Part shown: in pieces, positions 8,790-16,858 of the stretch
Numbering within the stretch: the first letter of the stretch is position 1
Layout of the letters: each line of letters opens with the position of its first letter
Origin: Oculatella sp. LEGE 06141
GTDB taxonomy: Bacteria; Cyanobacteriota; Cyanobacteriia; Elainellales; Elainellaceae
Direction of reading: 5' to 3'
Assembly: GCF_015207605.1 (NCBI RefSeq)
Contig: NZ_JADEWO010000007.1
Coordinates: forward strand, 124,001-188,000
Length of the DNA stretch: 64,000 nt
Translations under genes and position numbers: made by a program
The notes under the pieces: generated by a model
What the model saw: only the letters and a program-made list of their open reading frames with translations
What the model was told of the DNA's origin: nothing
The model's database searches: none

Positions 8790-9893
8790 TCAGCGTGGGT
8801 TAGTGCCTGCAAATGTCTTGTTGCTATCCAGCGCGATCGCACTGACCGAGGCGGTTAGCGCTGCTAACGTTTGGAACACCGTTCCGTTTTGGAGCAGGGC
8901 TTTCGCTTGAGCCAGACCCGCCTCCAGGGTAGAACATACGCCGCAGCGCCAGAGGTAAAAGCCGCCATTCCAAACGGCGGACTGAAACAACCCGCCAGAG
9001 TGTTCCTGGTTGGGTTGCCCCTTTAAAACGGCCTGCATCGCTGCAATCAGTTCTGGGGTTGAGCCGAGCGGCACATCCACATCGGCAAAACCATAATCAC
9101 GCGGGTGAAGCAACAGCCGCTCAAACTCAGCGTCTGCTTGCCCGATGCCGATGATGCAGGTGCGATCGCGCGGTAAATCGCAACTGCCTTCCAACCCCTT
9201 CACCGTAATGTACTGACTGACCCCACGCAGCGCAAACGCCTCCTGCGCCATGCCTTCGGTGGGGGGGTGGACAAAACCAGAGGCCAGAACCGCATCCCCC
9301 TGATACGGGCACCAGAACAGCTCCAGCGTGGCAAAGGGAGGCCGTTTGCCAATTTGATCGCGGTAGGGAACCAGGCCAGCCGCCAGGGGGAAATGAGTTG
9401 GGATATAGACCAGCCCCAATCGAGTTGTCTCAAACACCTGTTGCACCTGCGCCAGGGTGAGCTGCGTCCAGTCCACACCCAGCCCCTGCCAGACTTCAAC
9501 CAGCGGAATGCCATACTTGGTCGGCATTCGGTCTCCCCCATGCATCACCACCGGACAGTCTGCTGCGGCCAGAATCAGAGCCGTCAGGGGGCTAATGGGA
9601 GCGGTGCGCGATCGCCCATCATAGGGCAAACTCATCACCAGCGTTGGGTAAGCCGCTGGCACGGTCTTTAGTTTCGGCCCAAGCGCATCATACGCATCCA
9701 GCATTCCGGCCAGTTCTTCTCCAGTGGGACGCTTAATGCGGTGGGCAATCATAAACGCTCCGATTTGAGCCGGTGTTGCTTCTTGCCGCAACATCATCTG
9801 AGTGGCAGCGGCGGCTTCAGCACGGGTCAAATTTTTGCCAGTATGGGGACCGCTGCCAATCTTGCGAAGCAGGTCTCGAAACAAGTCACTCAT
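8790..9893 (-). CDS. Anthranilate phosphoribosyltransferase-family protein (TrpD-like)
   Basis: A protein of 367 residues with the nucleoside-phosphorylase/TrpD fold: an N-terminal helical domain (LTRAEAAAATQMMLRQEATPAQIGAFMIAHRIK) and an alpha/beta domain with VVMHGGDRMPTKYG. The glycine-rich PRPP loop GTGGD of true TrpD is replaced near YDGRSR, so catalysis of the tryptophan step is doubtful. Cyanobacteria often keep such a paralogue, and it ends 36 bp from the ntcB start on the same strand, suggesting co-transcription with the nitrogen regulator. The exact reaction is unknown. Confidence 0.8.
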   Translation of the reverse strand: MSDLFRDLLRKIGSGPHTGKNLTRAEAAAATQMMLRQEATPAQIGAFMIAHRIKRPTGEELAGMLDAYDALGPKLKTVPAAYPTLVMSLPYDGRSRTAPISPLTALILAAADCPVVMHGGDRMPTKYGIPLVEVWQGLGVDWTQLTLAQVQQVFETTRLGLVYIPTHFPLAAGLVPYRDQIGKRPPFATLELFWCPYQGDAVLASGFVHPPTEGMAQEAFALRGVSQYITVKGLEGSCDLPRDRTCIIGIGQADAEFERLLLHPRDYGFADVDVPLGSTPELIAAMQAVLKGQPNQEHSGGLFQSAVWNGGFYLWRCGVCSTLEAGLAQAKALLQNGTVFQTLAALTASVSAIALDSNKTFAGTNPR

Positions 9894-9929
9894 CAGTTTG
9901 GAGGGGTTAGAAATAGAGGTCAGCGTCGG

Positions 9930-10895
9930 CTAGAGGTTTAAGGGCGAAGATGGTTGAAATGCGATCGGCTCAGAGCCAGGTGCATCAGCCTGAAGCAGTA
10001 ACGGAGCCGCAATTAAACGGTGTATCAACTGACGAAAGTGCTTGATGGGGGGAATGTCGAGTCGATCGTGCGTCGTCACCAACACCACTTGGCGAATCAA
10101 GCTTGGCTCTTCCGTGGGACGAATCACCAGAGACGGGTCGGAACGGGCTTCCAGTAGGGCGGAATGGGGTAATAGGGTTACCAGTCCGCTCTGCCGCACA
10201 ATGCCGCGAAAGGCATCCAGTGTATTTAACTCTAGCGCTGCATTTAAGGTAAGAGAGTGCCGCTGAAACTGCTCCTGAACTAACCGCTGCATCCCATAGC
10301 CGTCTTTAAAGACCACCTGGGGATGCTTTGCCAGTTCTGCCCAGGGGACTTGATTATACTCTGCCAGCGGGTGGTTCGCGGCCATTAACACTTCGACTGG
10401 CTCTTCATAGAGCGGATCGACCACCATTTCTGGACTCGCCGTTAAAAAGCGGTTGTGCATTACAATCGCCAAATCGACTAAGCCATCCTTGAGTACCTTC
10501 AGGGCGCGATCGCTTCCCAACGAGGTCACCCGTAGCTGTACACCCGGATAGTCTTGCCCAAACTGGCGCAGTACCGGCGGCAAATATTGAGCGCAAATGG
10601 AATGAATCGCTGCCACGCAAAGCTCTGGCTGCTTACCTTCAAGTAAATCGGCAAACTCGGTTACAGCGGTGCGCCATTCCTGGCAAATTTTGCGCGCACG
10701 GGGGAGAAACCGCTCCCCCGCCAGGGTTAACTTTGCTTGAGAAGTGCGGTGAAACAGCGGCAAGCCGAGTTCTGCTTCCAGTCCTTGAATTTGACGACTA
10801 ATTGCGGATTGCGTCACCCCGCATTGATGCGTCGCTTGCTGAAAGCTTCCAGTTTCAGCGACCGCAAGAAAAGCTTGCAACTGTTCCAGGCGCAT
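9930..10895 (-). CDS. ntcB: LysR-type nitrogen assimilation activator, NtcB-like
   Basis: A LysR regulator of 321 residues. The N-terminal winged helix (1-60: LEQLQAFLAVAETGSFQQATHQCGVTQSAISRQIQ, given here only as landmark) is followed by a periplasmic-binding-fold effector domain. Segments such as CVAAIHSICA, SDRALKVLKDGLVDLAIVMHNRFLT and FKDGYGMQRLVQ match what I remember of cyanobacterial NtcB, which activates nitrate/nitrite assimilation genes. No nitrate genes are in the window. I saw no clear NtcA box upstream. Another LysR family member remains possible. Confidence 0.75.
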   Translation of the reverse strand: MRLEQLQAFLAVAETGSFQQATHQCGVTQSAISRQIQGLEAELGLPLFHRTSQAKLTLAGERFLPRARKICQEWRTAVTEFADLLEGKQPELCVAAIHSICAQYLPPVLRQFGQDYPGVQLRVTSLGSDRALKVLKDGLVDLAIVMHNRFLTASPEMVVDPLYEEPVEVLMAANHPLAEYNQVPWAELAKHPQVVFKDGYGMQRLVQEQFQRHSLTLNAALELNTLDAFRGIVRQSGLVTLLPHSALLEARSDPSLVIRPTEEPSLIRQVVLVTTHDRLDIPPIKHFRQLIHRLIAAPLLLQADAPGSEPIAFQPSSPLNL

Positions 10896-11006
10896 GGTGG
10901 CATTATCTACATCACAGTGGTTCCCATTTGAATGAACTTAACGAATTTAGCCACTGCGTTCGGTAGAGCTTGATACAGCCTGGAACGGCTACTGATACGG
11001 CAGGGG

Positions 11007-12101
11007 TTAAATGGACTGCGCTAAATCTGGAAACACATCCCGCACAGCCGGATGCACCAACCGATGGCTGTCCACGTTTAGCCCCTTAGACAACGGCTCA
11101 TCCATCTCCAGCGCTTTCATGCCGTGGTTAGCCAGTTTCAAAACGTAGGGTAAGGTGCTGTTGTTCAACGCCTGGGTGGCTGTCCAGGGAACCGCTCCGG
11201 GCATATTGGGCACCCCGCAATGCACCACTCCTGCTTCAACATAGATGGGATGAGTATGAGAGGTGGGATGCAACGTTTCAATGCAGCCCCCCTGATCGAC
11301 TGCCACGTCAATAATGACGGAACCCGGACGCATCTGCTCAACCAGGCTACGGTTGACCAGAATTGGCGCGCGTCGCCCCGGCACCAGCACGGCTCCGATC
11401 AGTAAATCGGCATCGGGAACCACGGCTTCGACCTGCGGCGTGCTGCTGTAGAGCAGCTCTACCCTGGAGCCAAACAGGGTTTCTAAAAAAGCCAGCCGCT
11501 CGATGTTAATGTCTAAAATTTGCACCTGTGCGCCCATGCCGATCGCCATTTTGGCGGCTTCAGTGCCCACCACACCACCACCCAAAATAACGACCCTGCC
11601 CGATCGCACACCCGGAACACCTCCTAATAAAACGCCCCGTCCGCCTTGCTGCCGCTCTAGATAGCGCGAGCCAAACTGAACCGATAAGCGTCCGGCAATG
11701 ATGCTCATGGGGGTCAGCAAGGGCAATGTGCGGTTGGGCAATTCGACGGTTTCGTAGGCGATCGCCGTCACGCCACAGTCGATCAGATGCTCGGTTAACA
11801 CCCGATCGGCTGCCAAATGTAAATAAGTGAAGAGTAACTGCCCCTTTTGTAAGAAGCGATATTCTGCCGTCAGCGGTTCTTTAACCTTAATCACTAGCTC
11901 CTGCTTCCAGGCTTCATCGGGTGTAGCGACAATAGTTGCCCCAGCCTGAACGTAATCCATATCAGTGAAACCCGCTCCCATTCCTGCTGCTGTTTCAACA
12001 AAAATGGCATGGCCGTTGTCCTTCAGCACGCGAACGCTGGTAGGACTTAGCCCGACCCTAAATTCTTGGTCTTTGGTTTCCTTAGGCACTCCGATCTGCA
12101 T
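11007..12101 (-). CDS. ald: Alanine dehydrogenase
   Basis: A protein of 364 residues with the family start MQIGVPKETKDQEFRVGLSP, catalytic Lys/His region (VIKVKEPL), and the Rossmann nucleotide-binding segment GGGVVGTEAAKMAIGMGA (about 173-190) followed by DINIERL. It interconverts alanine and pyruvate + ammonia with NAD(H) in the cytosol. Placing it beside ntcB fits nitrogen metabolism. The length is close to the usual 360-370. It is probably transcribed alone from the region around 12,150. Confidence 0.92.
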   Translation of the reverse strand: MQIGVPKETKDQEFRVGLSPTSVRVLKDNGHAIFVETAAGMGAGFTDMDYVQAGATIVATPDEAWKQELVIKVKEPLTAEYRFLQKGQLLFTYLHLAADRVLTEHLIDCGVTAIAYETVELPNRTLPLLTPMSIIAGRLSVQFGSRYLERQQGGRGVLLGGVPGVRSGRVVILGGGVVGTEAAKMAIGMGAQVQILDINIERLAFLETLFGSRVELLYSSTPQVEAVVPDADLLIGAVLVPGRRAPILVNRSLVEQMRPGSVIIDVAVDQGGCIETLHPTSHTHPIYVEAGVVHCGVPNMPGAVPWTATQALNNSTLPYVLKLANHGMKALEMDEPLSKGLNVDSHRLVHPAVRDVFPDLAQSI

Positions 12102-12351
12102 TTGTTACCTCGGAAATAATCAGGTACTTATAACAACTCATGCTTCTAGCTTAATTTCTGTGATCGAATAGCAGTTGCCGCAGCAGAATCACGTCCATAC
12201 GTCATGAAAGCTTAAGATTGCGCTGATTTGCAGTCACTAGCAAGACGATCCGCCTTAAATGGCTTGCCGTTGCTAGCGGCTGCCGTTTGCGCCACAGTTG
12301 ACGATAGAGTCCTGCCCCGTAGAATGGAAGGTGAAGATTTGTGAACAAGCC

Positions 12352-12522
12352 ATGACTGAATCTCAACCGACGGTAACTCCCAAATTGTCAGAACCCAAAT
12401 TTGGCTTCAACGACTACGCCGAGCGCTTAAACGGTCGAGCGGCAATGGTGGGATTTGTGATTACGCTGATTATTGAATATGTCACAGGGCAGGGATTGCT
12501 CTCGTGGTTGGGTTTGTATTAG
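12352..12522 (+). CDS. High-light-inducible protein (Hlip/Scp)
   Basis: A protein of 56 residues with one membrane helix. The chlorophyll-binding signature FGFNDYAERLNGRAAMVGFV is complete, including the Glu and Arg that form the inter-helix ion pair and the Asn that ligates chlorophyll. Hlips associate with photosystem II assembly intermediates and dissipate excess energy. ATG 12352 gives the standard short protein; the longer frame from 12298 adds non-family residues. Regulation by high light is expected from the family, but I did not identify the element. Confidence 0.88.
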   Translation: MTESQPTVTPKLSEPKFGFNDYAERLNGRAAMVGFVITLIIEYVTGQGLLSWLGLY

Positions 12523-12714
12523 GGGCGCTATTCGGTGAGCCTGAAATGGGTACAACCCAGCACAGCACAGGCTATTTTGTTCATGCTGCGCCTATTTCCC
12601 TATGGGTTCCGAGCTAAATTAGAGATAGGCGAGGAATTGCCCCATGAAGAACATGGCTGACAAAACTGTTCTTCATCTGGATTCAGTGCAATCACTTGGG
12701 AAAAACAGACTGTA

Positions 12715-13020
12715 ATGAACGTTGCATGGTCTCGAATGTTGAAGTCAGCCTATCGCAAGGAGCCGATTTCAAGTTTTATTATCACGGTCGGCATGGTTGA
12801 TGCGGTCATTGGCGGGGTTGGCTATCGCTGGTCGCTGTTTGCGTTTGGCGTTGCCGCTGTCAGTATTGCCGTTGCATTTCGCTGGTGGAGAACCCAGCAA
12901 ACCCAGGTTGAGTTCCCCTCCAGTAAACCCATTCATTATTTGACCGATCGCTCGTCGCGTCCTCAACTGCCGATGCTAAATTCGTCTGGCCGTTTGCCGC
13001 CCACCGACGATCGTCGCTAA
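12715..13020 (+). CDS. Small two-helix membrane protein
   Basis: 101 residues with a likely membrane hairpin: a segment around 18-35 (SSFIITVGMVDAVIGGVG) and one around 38-56 (WSLFAFGVAAVSIAVAF), then a polar tail ending in LPPTDDRR. I recall similar short cyanobacterial proteins without function. It precedes the merR gene by 24 bp on the same strand, so they may be co-transcribed. Confidence 0.7.
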   Translation: MNVAWSRMLKSAYRKEPISSFIITVGMVDAVIGGVGYRWSLFAFGVAAVSIAVAFRWWRTQQTQVEFPSSKPIHYLTDRSSRPQLPMLNSSGRLPPTDDRR

Positions 13021-13044
13021 CTAGCCGTCAATTGCATTTGAGCA

Positions 13045-13476
13045 ATGAATCCGTCTACGACCATTCAAAAGCTACTGAAAATTGGCGAGGTGTCGATCGC
13101 CAGCGGTTTACCGGTTAAAACTATCCGATATTACGAAGAAATTGACCTGTTAGCACCAACCGTAGAGCGATCGGACACAGGATATCGCTTGTTTAAGCCG
13201 TCGGTATTAAATCGGCTGGCGTTCATTCGCCGCGCCCAATCGCTGGGGTTAAGCCTGAACGAGATTCATCAAATTCTCGTGGTGCATGATCAGGGTCAAC
13301 TGCCCTGTGGTGAAGTGAGACAGCACCTACAGTCAAAGCTAGAAACGCTGTATGAACAAATTGAAGCATTGGAAACATTGAAAGCAGAACTGCAAGGAAT
13401 TTTATCGGGCTGGGAGGAGCAACCTCCGCTGCATCGTATCGATCAAACGATTTGTCCCAATTTGCAGACGGAATGA
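13045..13476 (+). CDS. MerR-family transcriptional regulator
   Basis: 143 residues. The N-terminal winged helix shows KIGEVSIASGLPVKTIRYYEE and TGYRLF, diagnostic of MerR. A dimerising coiled coil spans about 85-120. Two cysteines, in LPCGEVR (about 90) and in the C-terminal ICPN, resemble metal-binding positions of heavy-metal responsive members, so metal sensing is plausible. The neighbours give no transporter to confirm it. The gene ends before a palindromic repeat. Confidence 0.8.
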   Translation: MNPSTTIQKLLKIGEVSIASGLPVKTIRYYEEIDLLAPTVERSDTGYRLFKPSVLNRLAFIRRAQSLGLSLNEIHQILVVHDQGQLPCGEVRQHLQSKLETLYEQIEALETLKAELQGILSGWEEQPPLHRIDQTICPNLQTE

Positions 13477-13524
13477 GCGATCGCCCCACTTTATCCCTGA
13501 ATCCCACTGGCAGATCGCTACCTC

Positions 13525-13552
13525 GTAGAGACGCGAGGACTCGCGTCTCTAC
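13525..13552. repeat. Palindromic dispersed repeat / possible terminator
   Basis: GTAGAGACGCGA, a four-base loop GGAC, then the exact complement TCGCGTCTCTAC. This 12-bp perfect hairpin is of a type common between cyanobacterial genes. It lies between the convergent merR and cysC genes and may stop transcription, although no T-run follows. Confidence 0.65.
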
Positions 13553-13559
13553 TGCGGCC

Positions 13560-14117
13560 TTACAGATTGGTGGCTACCGATGCTGGAATGTAGCCCAACT
13601 GTTCCAACCGTCCTAACACTTTGGCAACGCTCTCTTCCAGCGTTTCCTCATCCGTTTTGCATTCAATCTCCGGATTCAATGGGGGTTCGTAGGGGTCATC
13701 AATTCCGGTAAACTGCTTAATTTCGCCAGCCCTGGCCTTCTTGTATAGCCCCTTAACATCGCGCTGTTCGCACACCGCCAGGGGAGCGTTGACATACACT
13801 TCGACAAAATCTCCAATCCGCTGCCGCACTTCGTCGCGGATCTGCCGATAGGGTGAAATGGCTGAAACTAGCACAATCACTCCGTTGCGAGACAGAAGAT
13901 GCGCCACAAATCCAATCCGCCGAATGTTTTCATCGCGGTCTTCTTTGCTAAACCCCAGGCCGTGTGTCAGGTTTTGCCGAACGATATCGCCATCCAGAAC
14001 TTCAACTTTGTTGCCTTGGGCACGCAACACTTGTTCTACAGCCATCCGAATTGTTGTTTTGCCAGCACCACTTAATCCGGTAAACCAAATGGTGACACCG
14101 CGTTGATCGTTGGTCAT
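13560..14117 (-). CDS. cysC: Adenylyl-sulfate kinase
   Basis: 185 residues, close to family length. The P-loop GLSGAGKT (about 14-21), DGDIVRQNL, RDENIRRIGFVA, and the substrate-contact region ISPYRQIRDEVR followed by FVEVYVNAPL are all present. It phosphorylates adenosine 5'-phosphosulfate to PAPS with ATP for sulfate assimilation. No other sulfate genes are nearby. The start ATG at 14117 yields the expected MTNDQRGVTIWFTG. Confidence 0.93.
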   Translation of the reverse strand: MTNDQRGVTIWFTGLSGAGKTTIRMAVEQVLRAQGNKVEVLDGDIVRQNLTHGLGFSKEDRDENIRRIGFVAHLLSRNGVIVLVSAISPYRQIRDEVRQRIGDFVEVYVNAPLAVCEQRDVKGLYKKARAGEIKQFTGIDDPYEPPLNPEIECKTDEETLEESVAKVLGRLEQLGYIPASVATNL

Positions 14118-14364
14118 GCTATAGCCCCTCGCGTGGTTTGATAAATTGCTTGCGTTGAATTAGCAGCGTTGACGTTATGTAAGAGCGTGATCGGTCAGGA
14201 CAAGATGCATCCGCGATCCCGCTTCCGGAACCTTGGCGGGAAACAGATTTCTACAATAGTTATTTACGATACTTTATGAAGATTGCTAGCAGCAAGCGAA
14301 GTTGAAAACTGGTGCAAGGATTTCATCAATGGCACCCAACGGTTTCGTTTTAGCAATCGAACTC

Positions 14365-14396
14365 ATGAAAGCGAACCTATGAAAGCGAACCTATGA
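14365..14396 (+). promoter_or_regulatory. Leader with two tandem 5-codon uORFs
   Basis: A 14-bp unit (ATGAAAGCGAACCT) is tandemly duplicated ahead of the real start. ATGs at 14365 and 14379 each open a frame encoding MKANL and stop at a TGA that overlaps the next ATG (TATGA). The third ATG (14393) starts the DUF296 gene. The arrangement could couple translation step by step. Confidence 0.5.
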
Positions 14397-14794
14397 AAGC
14401 GATCGCCGTTCGGCTCAAGCCCAACCAAGATTTGAAGCAAAGCCTGCGAGAACTGGCTGAAGCAAACGGCTGGCAGGCCAGCTTCATCTTGACGGCAGTG
14501 GGCAGTTTGAAGCAAGCCCGCATTCGGTTTGCCAACCAGGCCAGCAGCACCGTGTTTCAGGAGCCATTCGAGATTGTGTCACTGGTGGGAACGCTATCCG
14601 TTCACGGCATTCATTTGCACATCAGCCTGGCCGACCGAACTGGCAAAACGATCGGAGGCCATTTAGACGACGGCTGTTTAATTTACACCACGGCTGAACT
14701 GGTGATTGGGGAAATTAGCCATCTTGTGTTTGCCAGGGAAGCAGACGAGCAAACCGGATTCAACGAATTAACGATTTTGCCTAAATGCGAGTAA
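14393..14794 (+). CDS. PPC/DUF296 domain protein
   Basis: 133 residues forming one PPC (DUF296) domain. It shows the opening KAIAVRLKPNQDLKQSLRE, SFILTAVGSLKQARIRFA, and the conserved VSLVGTLSVHGIHLHISLAD and IGGHLDDGC segments whose histidines may bind metal. Bacterial stand-alone PPC proteins are small trimers of uncertain role. The 3' end overlaps the convergent methyltransferase gene by 14 bp. The start follows an unusual duplicated leader. Confidence 0.8.
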   Translation: MKAIAVRLKPNQDLKQSLRELAEANGWQASFILTAVGSLKQARIRFANQASSTVFQEPFEIVSLVGTLSVHGIHLHISLADRTGKTIGGHLDDGCLIYTTAELVIGEISHLVFAREADEQTGFNELTILPKCE

Positions 14795-15746
14795 GCCTGT
14801 ATTGCTCAAGGGCACTGCTTAAACTGGGTTGCTTTTCTCCCGGTTCTGTATTGTGAAACAGCACGGTAAAGCCCCCGGCACCCAAGCCAAATTGGGGCAA
14901 CATGCGATAGCAGGGCAACTCCGTTAACTGAGATTGATAGTTTGACAGATGGGGAATAGTCACAGGTTGAAATTGAGGAAACTGCTTTAACAACCACTCA
15001 CTCACCTGCTCATTTTCTTCGATGGAGTAGGCGCAGGTCATATAGGCCAAATAGCCCTGGGGGGCAACTACTTGAGCAGAGTTGGCTAAAATTCGTTTCT
15101 GCCGATTGGCATTTTTATTAATGCTAACGGGATGAAAACATCCAGGCGCTTTTTCACCTTTAGCTAACAATGATTGGCCTGTGCAGGGCGCATCGACAAT
15201 AACCACATCAGCCGTGTTGGGCAGGTCTGATGCCAGAATTTTCGAGTCCAGGCTGAGGGCGATCGCCCCTTCCACTTTGCATCGTTTCAGGTTAGAGATT
15301 AGCGCTCCCATGCGCTTGCCAATCACCTCATTGCTGATCAGGTGTTTCGGTTGCAATGCTCTCCAGGCAAACAGACTTTTGCCGCCCGGTGAGGCGCACA
15401 TGTCAAACACTACTTCCACAGGTTGAGGAAGGGTAAGCAACGTAGATGCAGCAAACACCGAGGAAAAGTCTAAGCAATAAAAATAGCCCTCCCGGTGCAG
15501 GGGGTGTTGTCCGGGGCGATCGCTCAACCCAAGGCGATCGACAAATTCGGGTTGCCAATCGACCGGAGGTTCAACCTGAAACGGATTCTCATCCGGTCTA
15601 GGCTGCGTCCACAAAATGCAGGGATGAAACGGCCTGGGATCGGTCAACGCTTCGACAAAGCGATCGCGTTCAGCCCCATCGTCAAACAAGTGCCGACTCA
15701 GTTTAAGTAATAGATTCGACGGTTTCTCCATGAGCATCGATACCAC
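14781..15746 (-). CDS. RsmB/NOP-family RNA (cytosine-C5) methyltransferase
   Basis: A class I SAM-dependent methyltransferase of 321 residues. Motif I reads FDMCASPGGKSLFAW (about 131-145); the catalytic region has DAPCTGQSLL (first Cys, about 204) and YMTCAYSIEENE (second Cys, about 257), the two-cysteine mechanism of m5C RNA enzymes. It lacks the extra N-terminal NusB domain of RsmB, so it may be a tRNA or rRNA m5C enzyme of unknown site. A GTG at 15746 has GGA upstream; ATGs at 15737 and 15731 are alternatives. Confidence 0.85.
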   Translation of the reverse strand: MVSMLMEKPSNLLLKLSRHLFDDGAERDRFVEALTDPRPFHPCILWTQPRPDENPFQVEPPVDWQPEFVDRLGLSDRPGQHPLHREGYFYCLDFSSVFAASTLLTLPQPVEVVFDMCASPGGKSLFAWRALQPKHLISNEVIGKRMGALISNLKRCKVEGAIALSLDSKILASDLPNTADVVIVDAPCTGQSLLAKGEKAPGCFHPVSINKNANRQKRILANSAQVVAPQGYLAYMTCAYSIEENEQVSEWLLKQFPQFQPVTIPHLSNYQSQLTELPCYRMLPQFGLGAGGFTVLFHNTEPGEKQPSLSSALEQYRLTRI

Positions 15747-15766
15747 GCGATTCCAGTTGGCTCAAG

Positions 15767-16846
15767 CTAGCGGCTAACTGGCTGTAACGGTTCAAACGCA
15801 GACGATGCTACCAGTTTGCTGGCTCGATCGAGCAATAACCCAGCCCCGTCCCTGGGTGTGAGTCCGGCTACATCCACGGGATAAATGGGAACCTGCCGCC
15901 GCTTCAAATCATAGGTGTAGGTTTTATCGTAATAATCCAGCGTAATCTCAATGGCAGGAGCCAGGTTTCCCTGGCGAATCCAGTCAACCGCTTGCTGGGT
16001 TCGCAAGCCGCCCAACCGTTTTCGCAACCGCTCGGTTGCCGCAATGAGCGCGATCGGGTCGGCTTCTCCATAAACGGTTTCCAGCAAGGCAATGCGCTCG
16101 CCACGCGATCGCGTAATTTCCAGGACGGGCGATCGCTCCATTTGGGCAAATATCTCATCGGGAACGCGGCACAACCCAATGCGCTTGCTTTCGGCTTCTA
16201 TCCACACGGGGCGAGAGGAATCGAACGTAGCCCACTCTAGCGCAACCCGGTTTTCAAAGTGTTCGTTGCTGGGTTGCGGCGGCAAACCCAACGCCCCATA
16301 GCTGCTACCCCGATGATTTGCCAGATGTTCTAGATCCAACACCTGCTCGCCGTGAGCCGCTAGCGCTGTGAGCATATCGGTTTTACCCGTTCCGGTCATG
16401 CCACCCAGAATGATGATGGAGTGAGGTGTTTCAAAGGTCGATCGCACCCAACGGCGAAACGCCTTGTATCCTCCTGCCAGTACCGAAACCTGCATTCCTG
16501 CCATGTTGAGCAGCCATACCACCGACTCACTTCGCATTCCTCCGCGCCAGCAGTGAACCCGAACCTGGCGATCGGGCGCTAGCTCTTTCGCGGTGGCAAC
16601 CAATCCGGCTAGTTTGGGACCAGTAATGGCAAATCCCAGTTCTACGGCTGCATCTCGCCCCTGTTGCTTGTAGCAAATCCCCACCTGTGCCCGTTCTTCA
16701 TTGGTAAAAAGGGGAAAGCTAATGGCACCCGGAATATGAGCCTGAGCATATTCTGCCGGGCTACGAACATCGAGCAGGACACCGGGAGCATGGAGAAAAT
16801 CAGTGACAGTCAGGGATTGGGACATCAGATGAGACAACCTGGACAA
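15767..16846 (-). CDS. mnmH: tRNA 2-selenouridine synthase
   Basis: 359 residues with an N-terminal rhodanese domain (LLDVRSPAEYAQAHIPGA, active Cys in VHCWRGGMRSE, about 99-109) and a C-terminal P-loop domain (GGMTGTGKTDML). This is the MnmH/SelU arrangement that replaces 2-thiouridine at tRNA wobble position 34 with 2-selenouridine, using selenophosphate. The gene lies 12 bp downstream of selD, which supplies selenophosphate, so the two form a selenium operon. Confidence 0.92.
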   Translation of the reverse strand: MSRLSHLMSQSLTVTDFLHAPGVLLDVRSPAEYAQAHIPGAISFPLFTNEERAQVGICYKQQGRDAAVELGFAITGPKLAGLVATAKELAPDRQVRVHCWRGGMRSESVVWLLNMAGMQVSVLAGGYKAFRRWVRSTFETPHSIIILGGMTGTGKTDMLTALAAHGEQVLDLEHLANHRGSSYGALGLPPQPSNEHFENRVALEWATFDSSRPVWIEAESKRIGLCRVPDEIFAQMERSPVLEITRSRGERIALLETVYGEADPIALIAATERLRKRLGGLRTQQAVDWIRQGNLAPAIEITLDYYDKTYTYDLKRRQVPIYPVDVAGLTPRDGAGLLLDRASKLVASSAFEPLQPVSR

Positions 16847-16858
16847 ATGCTTGCTTCT

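Noticed and set aside
8790-9893. True TrpD of tryptophan synthesis
   Set aside because: The glycine-rich PRPP loop is altered and the gene sits by ntcB rather than trp genes.
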